64,000 bases of DNA from Nonlabens agnitus. GTDB taxonomy: Bacteria > Bacteroidota > Bacteroidia > Flavobacteriales > Flavobacteriaceae. Position 1 is the stretch's first letter. Each line of letters starts with the position of its first letter. This document shows, piece by piece, positions 1 through 8,927 of the stretch. Location of the stretch: contig NZ_MQUC01000003.1 of NCBI RefSeq assembly GCF_002994045.1, positions 3,014,501 to 3,078,500 on the forward strand, in the 5' to 3' direction. Position numbers and translations under genes: made by a program. The notes beneath the pieces were generated by a model. The model saw only the letters and a program-made list of their open reading frames with translations. It was not told where the DNA came from and did no database searches.

Positions 1-1
1 T

Positions 2-55
2 GATTTAACCCCAATAGATGGCAATTTGTTTTACTTAGAAGCATTTAACGTATAG
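2..55 (+). CDS. C-terminal end of an upstream protein (partial)
   Basis: An open frame enters from the left edge and ends in TAG eight bases before the next start codon. The 17 visible residues (DLTPIDGNLFYLEAFNV) look like a normal protein tail. The close spacing suggests it is the preceding gene of the same operon as the arsenosugar-type transferase. Too little is visible to name it. Confidence 0.4.
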   Translation, partial: DLTPIDGNLFYLEAFNV

Positions 56-62
56 CTGCAAC

Positions 63-662
63 ATGACCAACTGCCTTATCATATTTACCCGTAACCCAGA
101 ATTAGGAAAAGGAAAGCGACGACTTGCTGCCACAGTAGGCGATGAAAAGGCTCTCGAGATCTATAAATTCTTGCTGGAGCATACACGATCGATTACAAAG
201 AATATTTACGGCGTGAAGCAAGTCTGGTATTCAGAAGAGGTGCATGAAGACGATGATTGGGATAACTTGGCTTATGAAAAGTATCAGCAAAAAGGTGAAG
301 ACTTAGGCGCACGTATGAAGTATGCATTTGAAAAGGCGCTGGAACGACATGAAAGCGTCATAATCATAGGATCAGATATGTACGACTTGAGCGCCTTAGA
401 AATCGATGATGCCTTTAAAAAGCTTAATGAAAAGGACGCCATCATAGGTCCTGCAACAGATGGTGGATATTATTTGCTGGGATTCAAGAACAAAATACCA
501 CAAGGGATTTTTGAGAATAAAGATTGGGGAACATCTACCGTACTGGAAGAAACACTTAAAGACTTAAAAAACCTGGATTATGTCATGCTGGAAGAGCGCA
601 ATGATGTCGATACAGAAGATGATATCAAGGACCATCCAGATTTTCAAATACTATTAAATTAA
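63..662 (+). CDS. TIGR04282-type (DUF2064) glycosyltransferase, arsenosugar-associated
   Basis: A 199-residue nucleotide-diphospho-sugar transferase-like protein. The N-terminus IIFTRNPELGKGKRRLA, the IIGSDMYDL segment around residue 100 and GPATDGGYYLLGFK around residue 135 are typical of the TIGR04282/DUF2064 family, often called rSAM/selenodomain-associated transferase 1 or arsenosugar biosynthesis glycosyltransferase. It probably transfers or activates a sugar in the cytoplasm. It starts at an ATG just after the upstream stop and lies 4 bp before the phosphorylase gene, so the two are probably co-transcribed. The partner transferase TIGR04283 lies two genes downstream. The substrate is inferred from family and context only. 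Confidence 0.8.
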   Translation: MTNCLIIFTRNPELGKGKRRLAATVGDEKALEIYKFLLEHTRSITKNIYGVKQVWYSEEVHEDDDWDNLAYEKYQQKGEDLGARMKYAFEKALERHESVIIIGSDMYDLSALEIDDAFKKLNEKDAIIGPATDGGYYLLGFKNKIPQGIFENKDWGTSTVLEETLKDLKNLDYVMLEERNDVDTEDDIKDHPDFQILLN

Positions 663-666
663 GATT

Positions 667-1485
667 ATGCTTAGCAGAAAATTATTGAACAACTCCATAG
701 AATACCTTAAACAACAAGGCTTTGAAAATCCTGACGTAGGTATCGTGCTGGGAACTGGTCTAGGACAATTGGTAAATCAAATCGAGGATCAGAAGGTGGC
801 TCACTATAACAATATTCCATCGTTCCCGCTGGCGACCGTTGAATTTCACACCGGTAAACTGATCTATGGCGATCTAGGTGGCAAAAAAGTAGTGGTGATG
901 CAAGGTCGCTTCCATCTTTATGAAGGCTATGATTTTATGGACATTACTTATCCCATACGAGTGATGCATGGTCTTGGTATCAAGAACTTATTAATTTCCA
1001 ATGCTGCAGGTGCGGTCAACCTGGATATGAAAAAAGGAGATTTGATGCAGCTCGATGACCATATCAACTTACAAGGCGGCAGCCCGCTGGCATTGAAAAA
1101 TATTGCAGAGTTCGGCGATCGTTTTACGGACATGAGCGCACCATATGATCAAGATATGAACGAGACTCTAAAAAGCCTGGCACAAAAACACGATATTACC
1201 TTACACAAAGGTGTATATGCCAGTGTGGTAGGACCACAGCTAGAGACCAGAGCAGAGTATCGCATGCTCAAGATCCTAGGAGCAGATGCCGTAGGAATGA
1301 GCACCGTTCCAGAGGTGATCGTTGCAAACCACCTAAAGCTTCCTGTGTGTGCGGTAAGCGTCCTGACAGACGAGTGCGATCCGGAGAATCTACAACCCAT
1401 CAGTGTTCCAGAGATCATTGAAATCGCGGGCAAGGCAGAGCCTAAACTGGTGCAGTTGTTCAAGGGTCTTATCGAGTCGCTGTAG
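667..1485 (+). CDS. punA: Purine nucleoside phosphorylase (class I, trimeric type)
   Basis: A 272-residue enzyme predicted to split purine (deoxy)nucleosides with phosphate into base and (deoxy)ribose-1-phosphate. Family landmarks are the phosphate loop GIVLGTGLGQL near residue 27, the FPLATVEFHTGKL segment, QGRFHLYEGY, NAAGAVNLDMKKGDL and the purine-site stretch ETRAEYRMLKILGADAVGMS. Length is normal for the class I family. Its position between the two arsenosugar-type transferases suggests it may also release adenine from an arsenic-containing nucleoside; that link is inference. Confidence 0.9.
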   Translation: MLSRKLLNNSIEYLKQQGFENPDVGIVLGTGLGQLVNQIEDQKVAHYNNIPSFPLATVEFHTGKLIYGDLGGKKVVVMQGRFHLYEGYDFMDITYPIRVMHGLGIKNLLISNAAGAVNLDMKKGDLMQLDDHINLQGGSPLALKNIAEFGDRFTDMSAPYDQDMNETLKSLAQKHDITLHKGVYASVVGPQLETRAEYRMLKILGADAVGMSTVPEVIVANHLKLPVCAVSVLTDECDPENLQPISVPEIIEIAGKAEPKLVQLFKGLIESL

Positions 1486-1563
1486 TGTTATTCTGTTGTT
1501 AAGCCCAGCAGGGTTGACATGTTTTCCTACTACTTTTAGATGAAGATTGAAAGTGGAACTTAT

Positions 1564-1583
1564 TTCGCTTTCGCGAAAGCGAA
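1564..1583. repeat. 20-bp palindromic repeat, copy 1
   Basis: Perfect TTCGCTTTCGCGAAAGCGAA. It lies just upstream of the chosen start of the DUF547 lipoprotein gene. First of 16 copies or near copies in the window. Confidence 0.9.
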
Positions 1584-1590
1584 CTACACT

Positions 1591-2370
1591 ATGAAAAAGA
1601 TTGCATACCTAATAGCCGTATTGTTGATAGCAGCATCCTGCGTGAGTTCTGGTGGATTACACTACGACTCTCTACAAAATGGTGAACAAATGGAAACCTC
1701 TAGAGCAAAGCTGGATCACTCCAATTATGATGAGTTATTGAAGAAATATGTCAATGAGGCTGGCTTTGTAGACTATCAAGGCCTAGCGACAGAACAGGCA
1801 AAACTAAAATCGTATTTGACTTACTTGAGCGTAAACCCACCAAAATCTGACTGGGAAACAGGAGAGCAATTTGCCTATTACATCAACCTGTACAACGCAT
1901 CGACACTAGATTTGATCATTGACAACGACATGCCTGGCAGTATCAAGGATATTGATGGACCGCTGGGTCAAGTATGGCTTAAGGATTTTATCACCGTCAA
2001 TGGAAAGCAATACGCATTGGCCGATATTGAAAAAAGTGTTCTTCAAAAAATGGGCGATCCCAGAATTCACTTTGCGATCAATTGTGCAAGCTATTCTTGC
2101 CCTAAACTGTTGAGAACGGCTTATACCGGTAAAAATGTGGATGAACTTATGGATCGCGCAGCTACAGAGTTTGTGAATTCTGATAAAAACGATTTGAGCG
2201 ACCCCAACAATCCTAAATTGAGCAGTATTTTCAAATTCTACACTAGCGACTTTACATCTAATGGGATGACGCTTGTTGAATATGTCAATCAGTTTGCCAG
2301 TAATAGATTGAATGCTGGTGCAAAGGTGACTTACAAGGATTATGATTGGTCTCTTAATAAACAGTCATAA
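1591..2370 (+). CDS. DUF547 domain lipoprotein
   Basis: A secreted DUF547 protein of unknown activity. Starting at 1591 gives MKKIAYLIAVLLIAASCVSS, a clean lipoprotein signal with the lipobox Cys. An upstream in-frame ATG at 1540 would add 17 residues encoded by the palindromic repeat and hide the signal, so I reject it. Family landmarks are the FAYYINLYNASTLDLI segment, the IHFAINCASYSCPKL motif with paired Cys, and the C-terminal FKFYTSDF region. A second DUF547 gene lies at 6644-7360. It sits between the phosphorylase and a TIGR04283 transferase. Confidence 0.8.
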   Translation: MKKIAYLIAVLLIAASCVSSGGLHYDSLQNGEQMETSRAKLDHSNYDELLKKYVNEAGFVDYQGLATEQAKLKSYLTYLSVNPPKSDWETGEQFAYYINLYNASTLDLIIDNDMPGSIKDIDGPLGQVWLKDFITVNGKQYALADIEKSVLQKMGDPRIHFAINCASYSCPKLLRTAYTGKNVDELMDRAATEFVNSDKNDLSDPNNPKLSSIFKFYTSDFTSNGMTLVEYVNQFASNRLNAGAKVTYKDYDWSLNKQS

Positions 2371-2412
2371 AATCAAAAACTATATTGAAAAGCTCATCGT
2401 ATATTTAAACAT

Positions 2413-3150
2413 ATGATGAGCATTATTATTCCCGTGCTTAATGAAGAGCATGGGATTTTTAATTTATTGGAACTTTTGAAGGATCGTGCTAGTGATCCTC
2501 AAAAGCTTGAGTTTATAGTCGTTGACGGTGGCAGTATTGATAATACCGTTAGCGAGGTGCAGCGTTTTTCATCTTCATTTCAAGATCTAACGGTGAAGTG
2601 TGTGGATTCTGCCAAAGGTCGCGGCGTGCAATTGCACAATGGCTCACTCGCCGCAAGTCACGATATTTTCTATTTCTTGCACGCAGACTCTCATCCACCT
2701 AAGGATTTTGATTCCTATATTTTAAAAGCCATCGCTGCAGGCCATCCTGCAGGCTGTTTCCGTATGCGGTTCAGGAGCTGGCATTGGTGGTTGATTATCA
2801 TAGGTTGGTTCTCTAGATTTAGCTGGAAAGCTAGTCGTGGCGGTGACCAGAGTCAATACATTACTCGCGAACTTTATCATCAAATAGGCGGTTATGACAC
2901 TACTGTGCCTATTTATGAGGATTACCTATTAATCAACAAGCTTTACGAGATCGACACCTATCACGTGATCCAGAAATGGCTCACGACCAGCGCGAGACGT
3001 TACGAAGAAGTAGGTGTTTTAAAGTTACAGTGGTTTTACCTCACCATCTACTGGAAAAAACGTAGCGGTTCCAGCATTGATGAGATTTATGAATATTATC
3101 TCAAATGGTGTGGTGTTTCTAAAGATGCTGTAGAGCAAGTATCTGATTAG
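2413..3150 (+). CDS. TIGR04283-type glycosyltransferase family 2, arsenosugar-associated
   Basis: A 245-residue family-2 (GT-A) glycosyltransferase. MSIIIPVLNEEHGI at the N-terminus, the FIVVDGGSIDNT loop, FYFLHADSHPP (DxD-like, residues about 88-98) and the GGDQSQYITRELY motif fit TIGR04283 (rSAM/selenodomain-associated transferase 2). Members often sit with arsenic methyltransferase and radical-SAM genes, and here with the TIGR04282 partner at 63. It likely acts in the cytoplasm on a nucleotide sugar. The radical-SAM gene itself is not visible in this window. Confidence 0.8.
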   Translation: MMSIIIPVLNEEHGIFNLLELLKDRASDPQKLEFIVVDGGSIDNTVSEVQRFSSSFQDLTVKCVDSAKGRGVQLHNGSLAASHDIFYFLHADSHPPKDFDSYILKAIAAGHPAGCFRMRFRSWHWWLIIIGWFSRFSWKASRGGDQSQYITRELYHQIGGYDTTVPIYEDYLLINKLYEIDTYHVIQKWLTTSARRYEEVGVLKLQWFYLTIYWKKRSGSSIDEIYEYYLKWCGVSKDAVEQVSD

Positions 3151-3155
3151 ATCGA

Positions 3156-3815
3156 CTAGACCATACCATTCCATTCTTGATAAAACTGATCCAGAAAATG
3201 CTCCATGAAGGCGTGTCTTTCCTGAGCTAAATCCTTTCCTGTTTGCGTGTTCATTCGATCCTTGAGAAGCAATAATTTCTCGTAAAAGTGATTGATGGTA
3301 GGTGCGTTGCTTTTCTTATAAGTTGCTACATCCATATGTAGGTCTGGCTTAATGGCTGGATTGTACAGCGGTCGGTTTTTGAAGCCTCCATAATTAAAGG
3401 TACGGGCAATCCCTATCGCTCCTAGAGCATCCAATCGATCGGCATCTTGAACAATATCTAGTTCTAAGCTTTTGAATTTTTGGGACTGATTTCCACCTTT
3501 GAAAGAGATGTTTTCAATGATCTTGACCACGTGATTGATTACTTCCACTTCTACGTTTTGCTTCATTAAAAATTCACTGGCAACGCGAGGCCCAACCGTT
3601 TCATCACCGTTATGGAACTTAGAATCTGCAATGTCGTGCAGCAAGGCTCCTAATTCGACCACCAAAAGATCAGCACCAGATTCATTCCTCGCGATGAGCT
3701 GCGCATTTTTCCATACACGCTCGATATGAAACCAGTCGTGACCGCCTTCGGCATCAGCGAGTTGTTGTTTGACAAAGTTGATGGTGGTTGTAATGATGGG
3801 TTGATCAGTATTCAT
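3156..3815 (-). CDS. HD-domain phosphohydrolase (YedJ-like)
   Basis: A 219-residue metal-dependent HD-domain protein. The metal-binding pattern is visible as GGHDWFHIERVW near residue 22, ALLHDIADSKFH near residue 58 and DIVQDADRLDALGAIGIART near residue 130, the order seen in the YedJ-type HD hydrolases. The substrate is unknown, probably a phosphorylated nucleotide or similar. The gene converges with the TIGR04283 gene with only 5 bp between the stops, and it starts 4 bp after the stop of the M1 peptidase gene, so it is likely co-transcribed with that gene. Confidence 0.8.
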   Translation of the reverse strand: MNTDQPIITTTINFVKQQLADAEGGHDWFHIERVWKNAQLIARNESGADLLVVELGALLHDIADSKFHNGDETVGPRVASEFLMKQNVEVEVINHVVKIIENISFKGGNQSQKFKSLELDIVQDADRLDALGAIGIARTFNYGGFKNRPLYNPAIKPDLHMDVATYKKSNAPTINHFYEKLLLLKDRMNTQTGKDLAQERHAFMEHFLDQFYQEWNGMV

Positions 3816-3819
3816 TATT

Positions 3820-5469
3820 CTAACTTTTCATCACTTCAAATTCCACGTAGTAATCTTCATCTACAGCAATGTCTGCTTCTTTGCCGTCAAGATCTAGATT
3901 TTGGAATTCAGTTGTTGGGATGATGCGTTGATTTTTACCGTTGACTTCTATTTCAATGGGCATTTCAAAACCTTCCACTACATTGTTCCATCTATAGGAA
4001 ATTCCGGATTCATCGGGTCGTACTTCCAGCACCGGTATTTTCACCGTGCGCAAATACTGATCAAAGACTTTACTTAGATCCATGCCGCTTTGGTCAGATA
4101 TATAGCTCTCTATTTGTTCTGTAGTCACCGTTTGGTGGTAGAATTCTTTGTTCAAGCCGCGCAAGATCTGTCGCCATTTTTCATCGTCATTTACCAGTTG
4201 GCGTATGGTGTGCAGCATATTGGCACCTTTATAATACATATCTCCAGATCCTTCACTGTTGACGTTATAAGTTCCTATAATAGGTGTTCTGTTGCCTATG
4301 CTGCGACGTGTGCCTATGACATAGGCTGCGCTGGCTTCTTTGCCATAGTAATAGTCCAGGAATAAATTTTCCGAATATGCGGTAAAGCTCTCGTGGATCC
4401 ACATATCTGCAATGTCCTTGTTTGTAATATTGTTTGCAAACCATTCATGTCCAGCTTCATGAACGATGATAAAGTCAAACTTCATTCCCCAACCGGTACC
4501 TGATAGGTCGCGACCCAGATAACCATTCGCATATTGATTACCGTAGGTGACCGAACTCTGATGCTCCATTCCTAAGTAAGGAACCTCAACCAACTTAAAA
4601 CTATCTTCATAAAAAGGATACGGCCCAAACCAGTGTTCAAATGCTTCCATCATTCTAGGCGCATCTGTAAATTGTTTTTTGGCTTTTTCGAGATTGTACG
4701 ACAGTACGTAATAATTCATATCTAGATCACCTTTCTCGCCTTTGTAGGTTTCAGAAAAGTTGACATAATCGCCTATATTGATGTTGACTCCATAATTATT
4801 GATGGGATTTTCTACTTTCCACGTGTAGGTGGTAGTGTCATCTTCCAGCGCTTCAACCGATTCTAATCGACCGTTTGAGACATTCATCAAACCACTGGGT
4901 ACATTGACGCTTATAGTCATTCCATTAGCCTCTTGGTACATATGATCTTTATTAGGCCACCATACACTGGCGCCCAATCCCTGACAGCTAGAAGCAATAA
5001 AGTGATTTCCATTTTTATCCTTTTCCCAAGAGATACCACCATCCCAAGGCGCATTTTTTGCCTCTCGCGGGTGACCTTCATAAAATACCTGAATGCTATC
5101 ATTAGCTCCTGTGACTTGCTCTTTCTCTAGGTTGATGAAATGAGCATTACCATCGTGGCGCACCTCTAGTTCCTGACCATCCTGCAATACTTTTGTAATG
5201 CGCATAGGTTCTTGAAGATCAATTTGCATTGTTTGATAAGGTTCTAGGACCTGGTAACTTATCGTATTGGATCCAGAGATAAACTTGCCGTCTGGCGCTA
5301 CTTTGATATCTAAATGATAATAGGTTAGTTCCCACCAAGCACGTTCTGGAGTGATGGAGCCACGCAAGGTGTCCTGATGTGTAAATTGGGACTTATTGGT
5401 CAGTACCTGAGCTTCTGCAATAGTAATACAGCTCATGATCAATAGTAAAAGGGCAAATTGTTTCTTCAT
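3820..5469 (-). CDS. M1 family metallopeptidase (secreted)
   Basis: A 549-residue zinc aminopeptidase-like protein. A signal peptide (MKKQFALLLLIMSCITIAEAQ) is followed by the M1 N-terminal beta domain. The zinc motif HEAGH lies near residue 335 and the third ligand Glu follows in WIHESF about 18 residues on. A substrate-site motif resembling GAMEN is present as YLGMEHQSSVTY. Short M1 members of this length are common in Bacteroidota. It probably trims peptides in the periplasm or outside the cell. Confidence 0.9.
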   Translation of the reverse strand: MKKQFALLLLIMSCITIAEAQVLTNKSQFTHQDTLRGSITPERAWWELTYYHLDIKVAPDGKFISGSNTISYQVLEPYQTMQIDLQEPMRITKVLQDGQELEVRHDGNAHFINLEKEQVTGANDSIQVFYEGHPREAKNAPWDGGISWEKDKNGNHFIASSCQGLGASVWWPNKDHMYQEANGMTISVNVPSGLMNVSNGRLESVEALEDDTTTYTWKVENPINNYGVNINIGDYVNFSETYKGEKGDLDMNYYVLSYNLEKAKKQFTDAPRMMEAFEHWFGPYPFYEDSFKLVEVPYLGMEHQSSVTYGNQYANGYLGRDLSGTGWGMKFDFIIVHEAGHEWFANNITNKDIADMWIHESFTAYSENLFLDYYYGKEASAAYVIGTRRSIGNRTPIIGTYNVNSEGSGDMYYKGANMLHTIRQLVNDDEKWRQILRGLNKEFYHQTVTTEQIESYISDQSGMDLSKVFDQYLRTVKIPVLEVRPDESGISYRWNNVVEGFEMPIEIEVNGKNQRIIPTTEFQNLDLDGKEADIAVDEDYYVEFEVMKS

Positions 5470-5556
5470 TTTTTGGATACTAAAAGCTTATTCTGGATGG
5501 ATATGGAAATGTCTATCATTTATTGATTAACCTGAGGCTCTCCTTTGAGAACAGGT

Positions 5557-6582
5557 TTATTCTTTAGGTTTCATGGCGCCGTAGGCATCGCTAACGGTCT
5601 GCTGGGCCAGTTTGTCCTGTGGCGTAAATCTTTTCTCAAAGCCACGCCTGCCATATTCTGAATGGTGTTTCCATAAAAAGCCGCCAGCAAACCAGTCTTG
5701 TTTCCAGACTAGATCGTATTGAGCCTGCAACAAATGCTTTTGCGCTTCCTCATTAGATTCTCTGGTTTCATCTGCGGTTAGCCATGGTTCCTTACCGGCA
5801 TAATCTGCACTGACATATCCATATTCTGCGAACAGGATTTTTTTATCATGCTTTCGCGAAAGCGAACTCAACTCAACCATCCATTTCTTCCAGCCTTCCA
5901 TGGCAGATGAAACATCTGGAGTTTTTTGGTCGCTTACCGGGAAATAAGCATCGACGCCTATGTAATCCATTTGATCCCAAAAAGGAACGTTTTTATAGCT
6001 GTCCCAATTGCCGGCATAAGTCAATTTGCCTTTATAAATGGCTCGTATTTTCTGGATCAATCGGTTCCAAAACTCGGGTCTCGCAGCTACAAAAGACTCC
6101 AGCTCAGTCCCGATGCAGAACATGGCTACGTTTGTGTTTTGGGCGACTTGAGCATAGTCCAGAATGAATTTCTCATAGGTCACCTCAAGAGTATCCCATC
6201 TGGAATCGTCTGGCATGTCTATCGTGCCGGTATAGATACCGCGGCCTATCCATATTTGAGGTTTGAGCATGACTTTCAAACCTTTGGATTGAAATGTTTC
6301 TATGGTGGCTGTGGTGCCATCGACACGCTCGCCCCACCATTGCCGTTCACTGTTATGAATCACGGCAGGATTCTCAAGATCCCGCATGAATCCGTAAGGA
6401 TGCACCGCGACATAATTGGCGTTGTAATTGAGTAAAGGTTTTACGATCTCGTCAGTAATGGCATTTCTAGTGGCCACAAAAGAGACACCTCTAATTAATT
6501 CTGGCGCAGCAGGTGGTTCAGTTTGAGCATTGCAGGCACTAAGTAAAATGCCTAAAAAGCAAAGCGATAGAAATTTATTCAT
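5557..6582 (-). CDS. GH113-like glycoside hydrolase lipoprotein
   Basis: A TIM-barrel glycosidase-like protein. I start it at 6582, giving MNKFLSLCFLGILLSACNAQ, a lipoprotein signal with lipobox LSAC; an ATG 15 bp upstream would add MTMLP before the signal. RGVSFVATRNAITDE, VAVHPYGFMRD, and candidate catalytic Glu residues in FCIGTELE (about residue 158) and LFAEYGY (about residue 252) resemble GH113 (endo-beta-mannanase) and related barrels. A palindromic repeat copy is read in frame as SLSRK at 5850-5866. The substrate is not determined. Confidence 0.7.
   Translation of the reverse strand: MNKFLSLCFLGILLSACNAQTEPPAAPELIRGVSFVATRNAITDEIVKPLLNYNANYVAVHPYGFMRDLENPAVIHNSERQWWGERVDGTTATIETFQSKGLKVMLKPQIWIGRGIYTGTIDMPDDSRWDTLEVTYEKFILDYAQVAQNTNVAMFCIGTELESFVAARPEFWNRLIQKIRAIYKGKLTYAGNWDSYKNVPFWDQMDYIGVDAYFPVSDQKTPDVSSAMEGWKKWMVELSSLSRKHDKKILFAEYGYVSADYAGKEPWLTADETRESNEEAQKHLLQAQYDLVWKQDWFAGGFLWKHHSEYGRRGFEKRFTPQDKLAQQTVSDAYGAMKPKE
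5850..5866. repeat. Palindromic repeat, copy 2 (inside a gene)
   Basis: GCTTTCGCGAAAGCGAA lies inside the GH113-like coding region and is translated there as part of SSLSRK. Confidence 0.85.
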
Positions 6583-6643
6583 AGGTAACATCGTCATTTT
6601 AATAGGCTTGCTACTAATGGCTTTAAAATTACTCCATAAACCG

Positions 6644-7360
6644 CTACTTACCGTTCAAAGCCCAGTCATAATTCATGAATTGAACGGTAAATCCATCAGG
6701 TATCATGTCTTCACGGTAGCGATTCAGGTATTCTATCAAGGTCTGGTTTTTAGTGAAATCTGAATTGTACCAGTCGAAAATCTTGGAGGCATAGACCTTT
6801 TTTTCATGCATGTCTAGCTTTACCAGGTTGGGATTGTTTATAGCGGCTTTGGTCGTTTTTTTGAGCATGAATTCTACATTTTCTGCTGTGTAGGGTTTCA
6901 TGGATAATGGCGGGCAACTTACCGCGCCACAAACCAGCGCAAAATGTAGGCGCTCGTCTGGGAATTTTTTGAACAGTATTTCTTTCTCCAATTGATTCAA
7001 GGAAACCTTCTGACTTCCTAATCCATAGACCTTTTCGTCAAAAAAGTTGGCCTTATCCATGACCGATTTGATGGGATAGTGATTTACCACACCTTTGATA
7101 ACAAATAAATTATAGGCGTTAATTAGCAGTGCTTTACTTTCATTGTTGGTCAATTGATCCAACTCGATCTTTTCCAATGATTTTAAGGCCAGATCCAGAT
7201 TCTGCGGATTCTTTTTGATGGCCGCATAGTTCACATTGCCATTGGCTACTTGGTTATTGAGCAACTCTTTTGTGGCTGTGGAGAAGGTGGATAATTGCGC
7301 TTTCGCGAAAGCGAAACTCCCCAAAATCATCAAGACTATCATTCTAATTTTTAAACTCAT
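6644..7360 (-). CDS. DUF547 domain protein, secreted
   Basis: A 238-residue paralogue of the lipoprotein at 1591. It carries LHFALVCGAVSCPPLS with the paired Cys, AYNLFVIKGVV and SKIFDWYNSDFT, all typical of DUF547. Its signal peptide MSLKIRMIVLMILGSFAFAKAQ ends in residues encoded by a palindromic repeat (FAFAKA), with a plausible signal peptidase I site after AKA. Unlike its paralogue it has no lipobox. The role is unknown. It is probably transcribed alone or with the following GH113-like gene. Confidence 0.8.
   Translation of the reverse strand: MSLKIRMIVLMILGSFAFAKAQLSTFSTATKELLNNQVANGNVNYAAIKKNPQNLDLALKSLEKIELDQLTNNESKALLINAYNLFVIKGVVNHYPIKSVMDKANFFDEKVYGLGSQKVSLNQLEKEILFKKFPDERLHFALVCGAVSCPPLSMKPYTAENVEFMLKKTTKAAINNPNLVKLDMHEKKVYASKIFDWYNSDFTKNQTLIEYLNRYREDMIPDGFTVQFMNYDWALNGK
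7297..7315. repeat. Palindromic repeat, copy 3 (encodes a signal peptide end)
   Basis: GCGCTTTCGCGAAAGCGAA lies inside the signal-peptide region of the DUF547 gene, in the frame that reads FAFAKA. Confidence 0.85.
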
Positions 7361-7499
7361 AAATTGATTGTTACACGCTCTTGCGCCTTAGTAATTTACA
7401 ACAATCAAGCCATTTACTACGACGCTAAAATTCAGGAAAAATGAACCCGAATCACGGAAGTATGTAACATGACTTACGGCTAGTTTCATCGTGATTTAT

Positions 7500-7517
7500 T
7501 GTAGCTTTAATGCTACA
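7500..7517. promoter_or_regulatory. Inverted repeat upstream of the redox pair
   Basis: TGTAGC-TTTAAT-GCTACA is a perfect 6-bp inverted repeat about 27 bp before the FAD oxidoreductase start. It could be an operator for a dimeric regulator or part of a leader hairpin. There is no direct evidence for either. Confidence 0.3.
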
Positions 7518-7543
7518 TTGTTGAATCAAAACCAAAGTAAGGT

Positions 7544-8845
7544 ATGGAGCACGTTGTTATCATAGGAAATGGGATCGCAGGAATCACGCTGGCTAGACAC
7601 GTGCGTAAGTTTTCTGACAAACGCATCACGGTCATATCTGCCGAGACGGATTACTTCTTCTCACGCACGGCCTTGATGTACGTATACATGGGACACATGA
7701 AGTTTGAGCACACGCAACCGTATGAGAACTGGTTCTGGGAAAAGAATAGAATCGAACTCAAGCGTGATTATGTAAAACACGTTCATACCGATACTAAAAT
7801 ATTGTCGCTGGAATCTGGCGAGCAGTTTTCTTATGATAAACTGGTCATTGCAACGGGTAGCGTTCCTAATAAATTTGGCTGGAAAGGTGAAGATCTGCAT
7901 GGCGTTCAAGGTCTTGTTACTCGCAATGATCTGGAACTACTGGAAGTAAATGCGCCCAATAACGATGTATGTAAAAGAGCCGTCATCATAGGTGGTGGAC
8001 TGATAGGCGTGGAGCTTGCAGAAATGCTTCATACCAGGAAAATTCCAGTGACTTTCCTAGTTAGGGAAAAGGCTTTCTGGAGTGGTGTTCTACCTATGCC
8101 AGATGCTACCATGATCTCTGATCACATTTTGTCACACCATATTGATCTGCGCCATGAAGAAGAACTGGATGAGATCATAGGCGATGAAAATGGTCGCGTG
8201 AAAGCTATCAAAACCAAAACAGGAAAAACGATAAATTGTAATTTGGTGGGTCTTTGTGCTGGCGTGAAGCCACAAATAGGTTTTCTAGCCTCCAGCGGCA
8301 TTGACACAGATAGAGGTGTCTTGGTGGATCGCCTACTACAAACCAATGTTCCCGATGTGTACGCGATAGGCGATTGTGCCCAGCAACGCGAGCCGGTAGG
8401 TGAGCGCAAACCGGTAGAAGCGGTATGGTACACCGGTCGCATGATGGGAGAAACCCTGGCTCAAACCATATGCGGCAATCCTACACCATGGAATCCCGGA
8501 CACTGGTTCAATAGTGCCAAGTTTATGGATATTGAATATCAAACCTACGGCTGGGTATGGAGCAAACCAAAGGAAGGTCACGAGCACTACCACTGGCAGG
8601 ACGAAAAAAATGAACGCGCCATCACCATAGAATATGATGTAGCTTCAAGAGTATTTATCGGGATCAACACCTTTGGCATTAGAATGAAGCACGAGGTTTT
8701 TGACCAGTGGCTTACAGAGAAACAGTCTGTAGATCACGTGGTAAAGCATCTATCTAAATCCTGCTTCAATCCAGAGTTCTATCAAAAACCATTTGAAAGC
8801 ATCAAAAAGGATTTTGCAACATCACAAAAAACGGTAGAAGCCTAG
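7544..8845 (+). CDS. FAD/NAD(P)H-dependent oxidoreductase
   Basis: A 433-residue pyridine nucleotide-disulfide oxidoreductase-fold flavoprotein. The FAD loop is IIGNGIAGITLARHVRK near residue 5, the NAD(P) loop is IIGGGLIGVELAEML near residue 147, and the FAD-closing motif is VYAIGDCA near residue 273. It resembles rubredoxin/ferredoxin or NirB-type reductases and has an extra C-terminal domain of about 120 residues. The next gene encodes a membrane polyferredoxin, so the two probably pass electrons from NAD(P)H to a membrane Fe-S protein. The acceptor is unknown. Confidence 0.8.
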   Translation: MEHVVIIGNGIAGITLARHVRKFSDKRITVISAETDYFFSRTALMYVYMGHMKFEHTQPYENWFWEKNRIELKRDYVKHVHTDTKILSLESGEQFSYDKLVIATGSVPNKFGWKGEDLHGVQGLVTRNDLELLEVNAPNNDVCKRAVIIGGGLIGVELAEMLHTRKIPVTFLVREKAFWSGVLPMPDATMISDHILSHHIDLRHEEELDEIIGDENGRVKAIKTKTGKTINCNLVGLCAGVKPQIGFLASSGIDTDRGVLVDRLLQTNVPDVYAIGDCAQQREPVGERKPVEAVWYTGRMMGETLAQTICGNPTPWNPGHWFNSAKFMDIEYQTYGWVWSKPKEGHEHYHWQDEKNERAITIEYDVASRVFIGINTFGIRMKHEVFDQWLTEKQSVDHVVKHLSKSCFNPEFYQKPFESIKKDFATSQKTVEA

Positions 8846-8927
8846 ATCACAATAACGGTGAAGCTGTCATTGCCTTTTAGCATTAAACCATTGCTGCTTT
8901 ACCAATCACATTTTATAAATATCATTT

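Noticed and set aside
1540..1590. ATG at 1540 for the DUF547 lipoprotein
   Set aside because: It adds a palindrome-encoded stretch in front of a complete lipoprotein signal.
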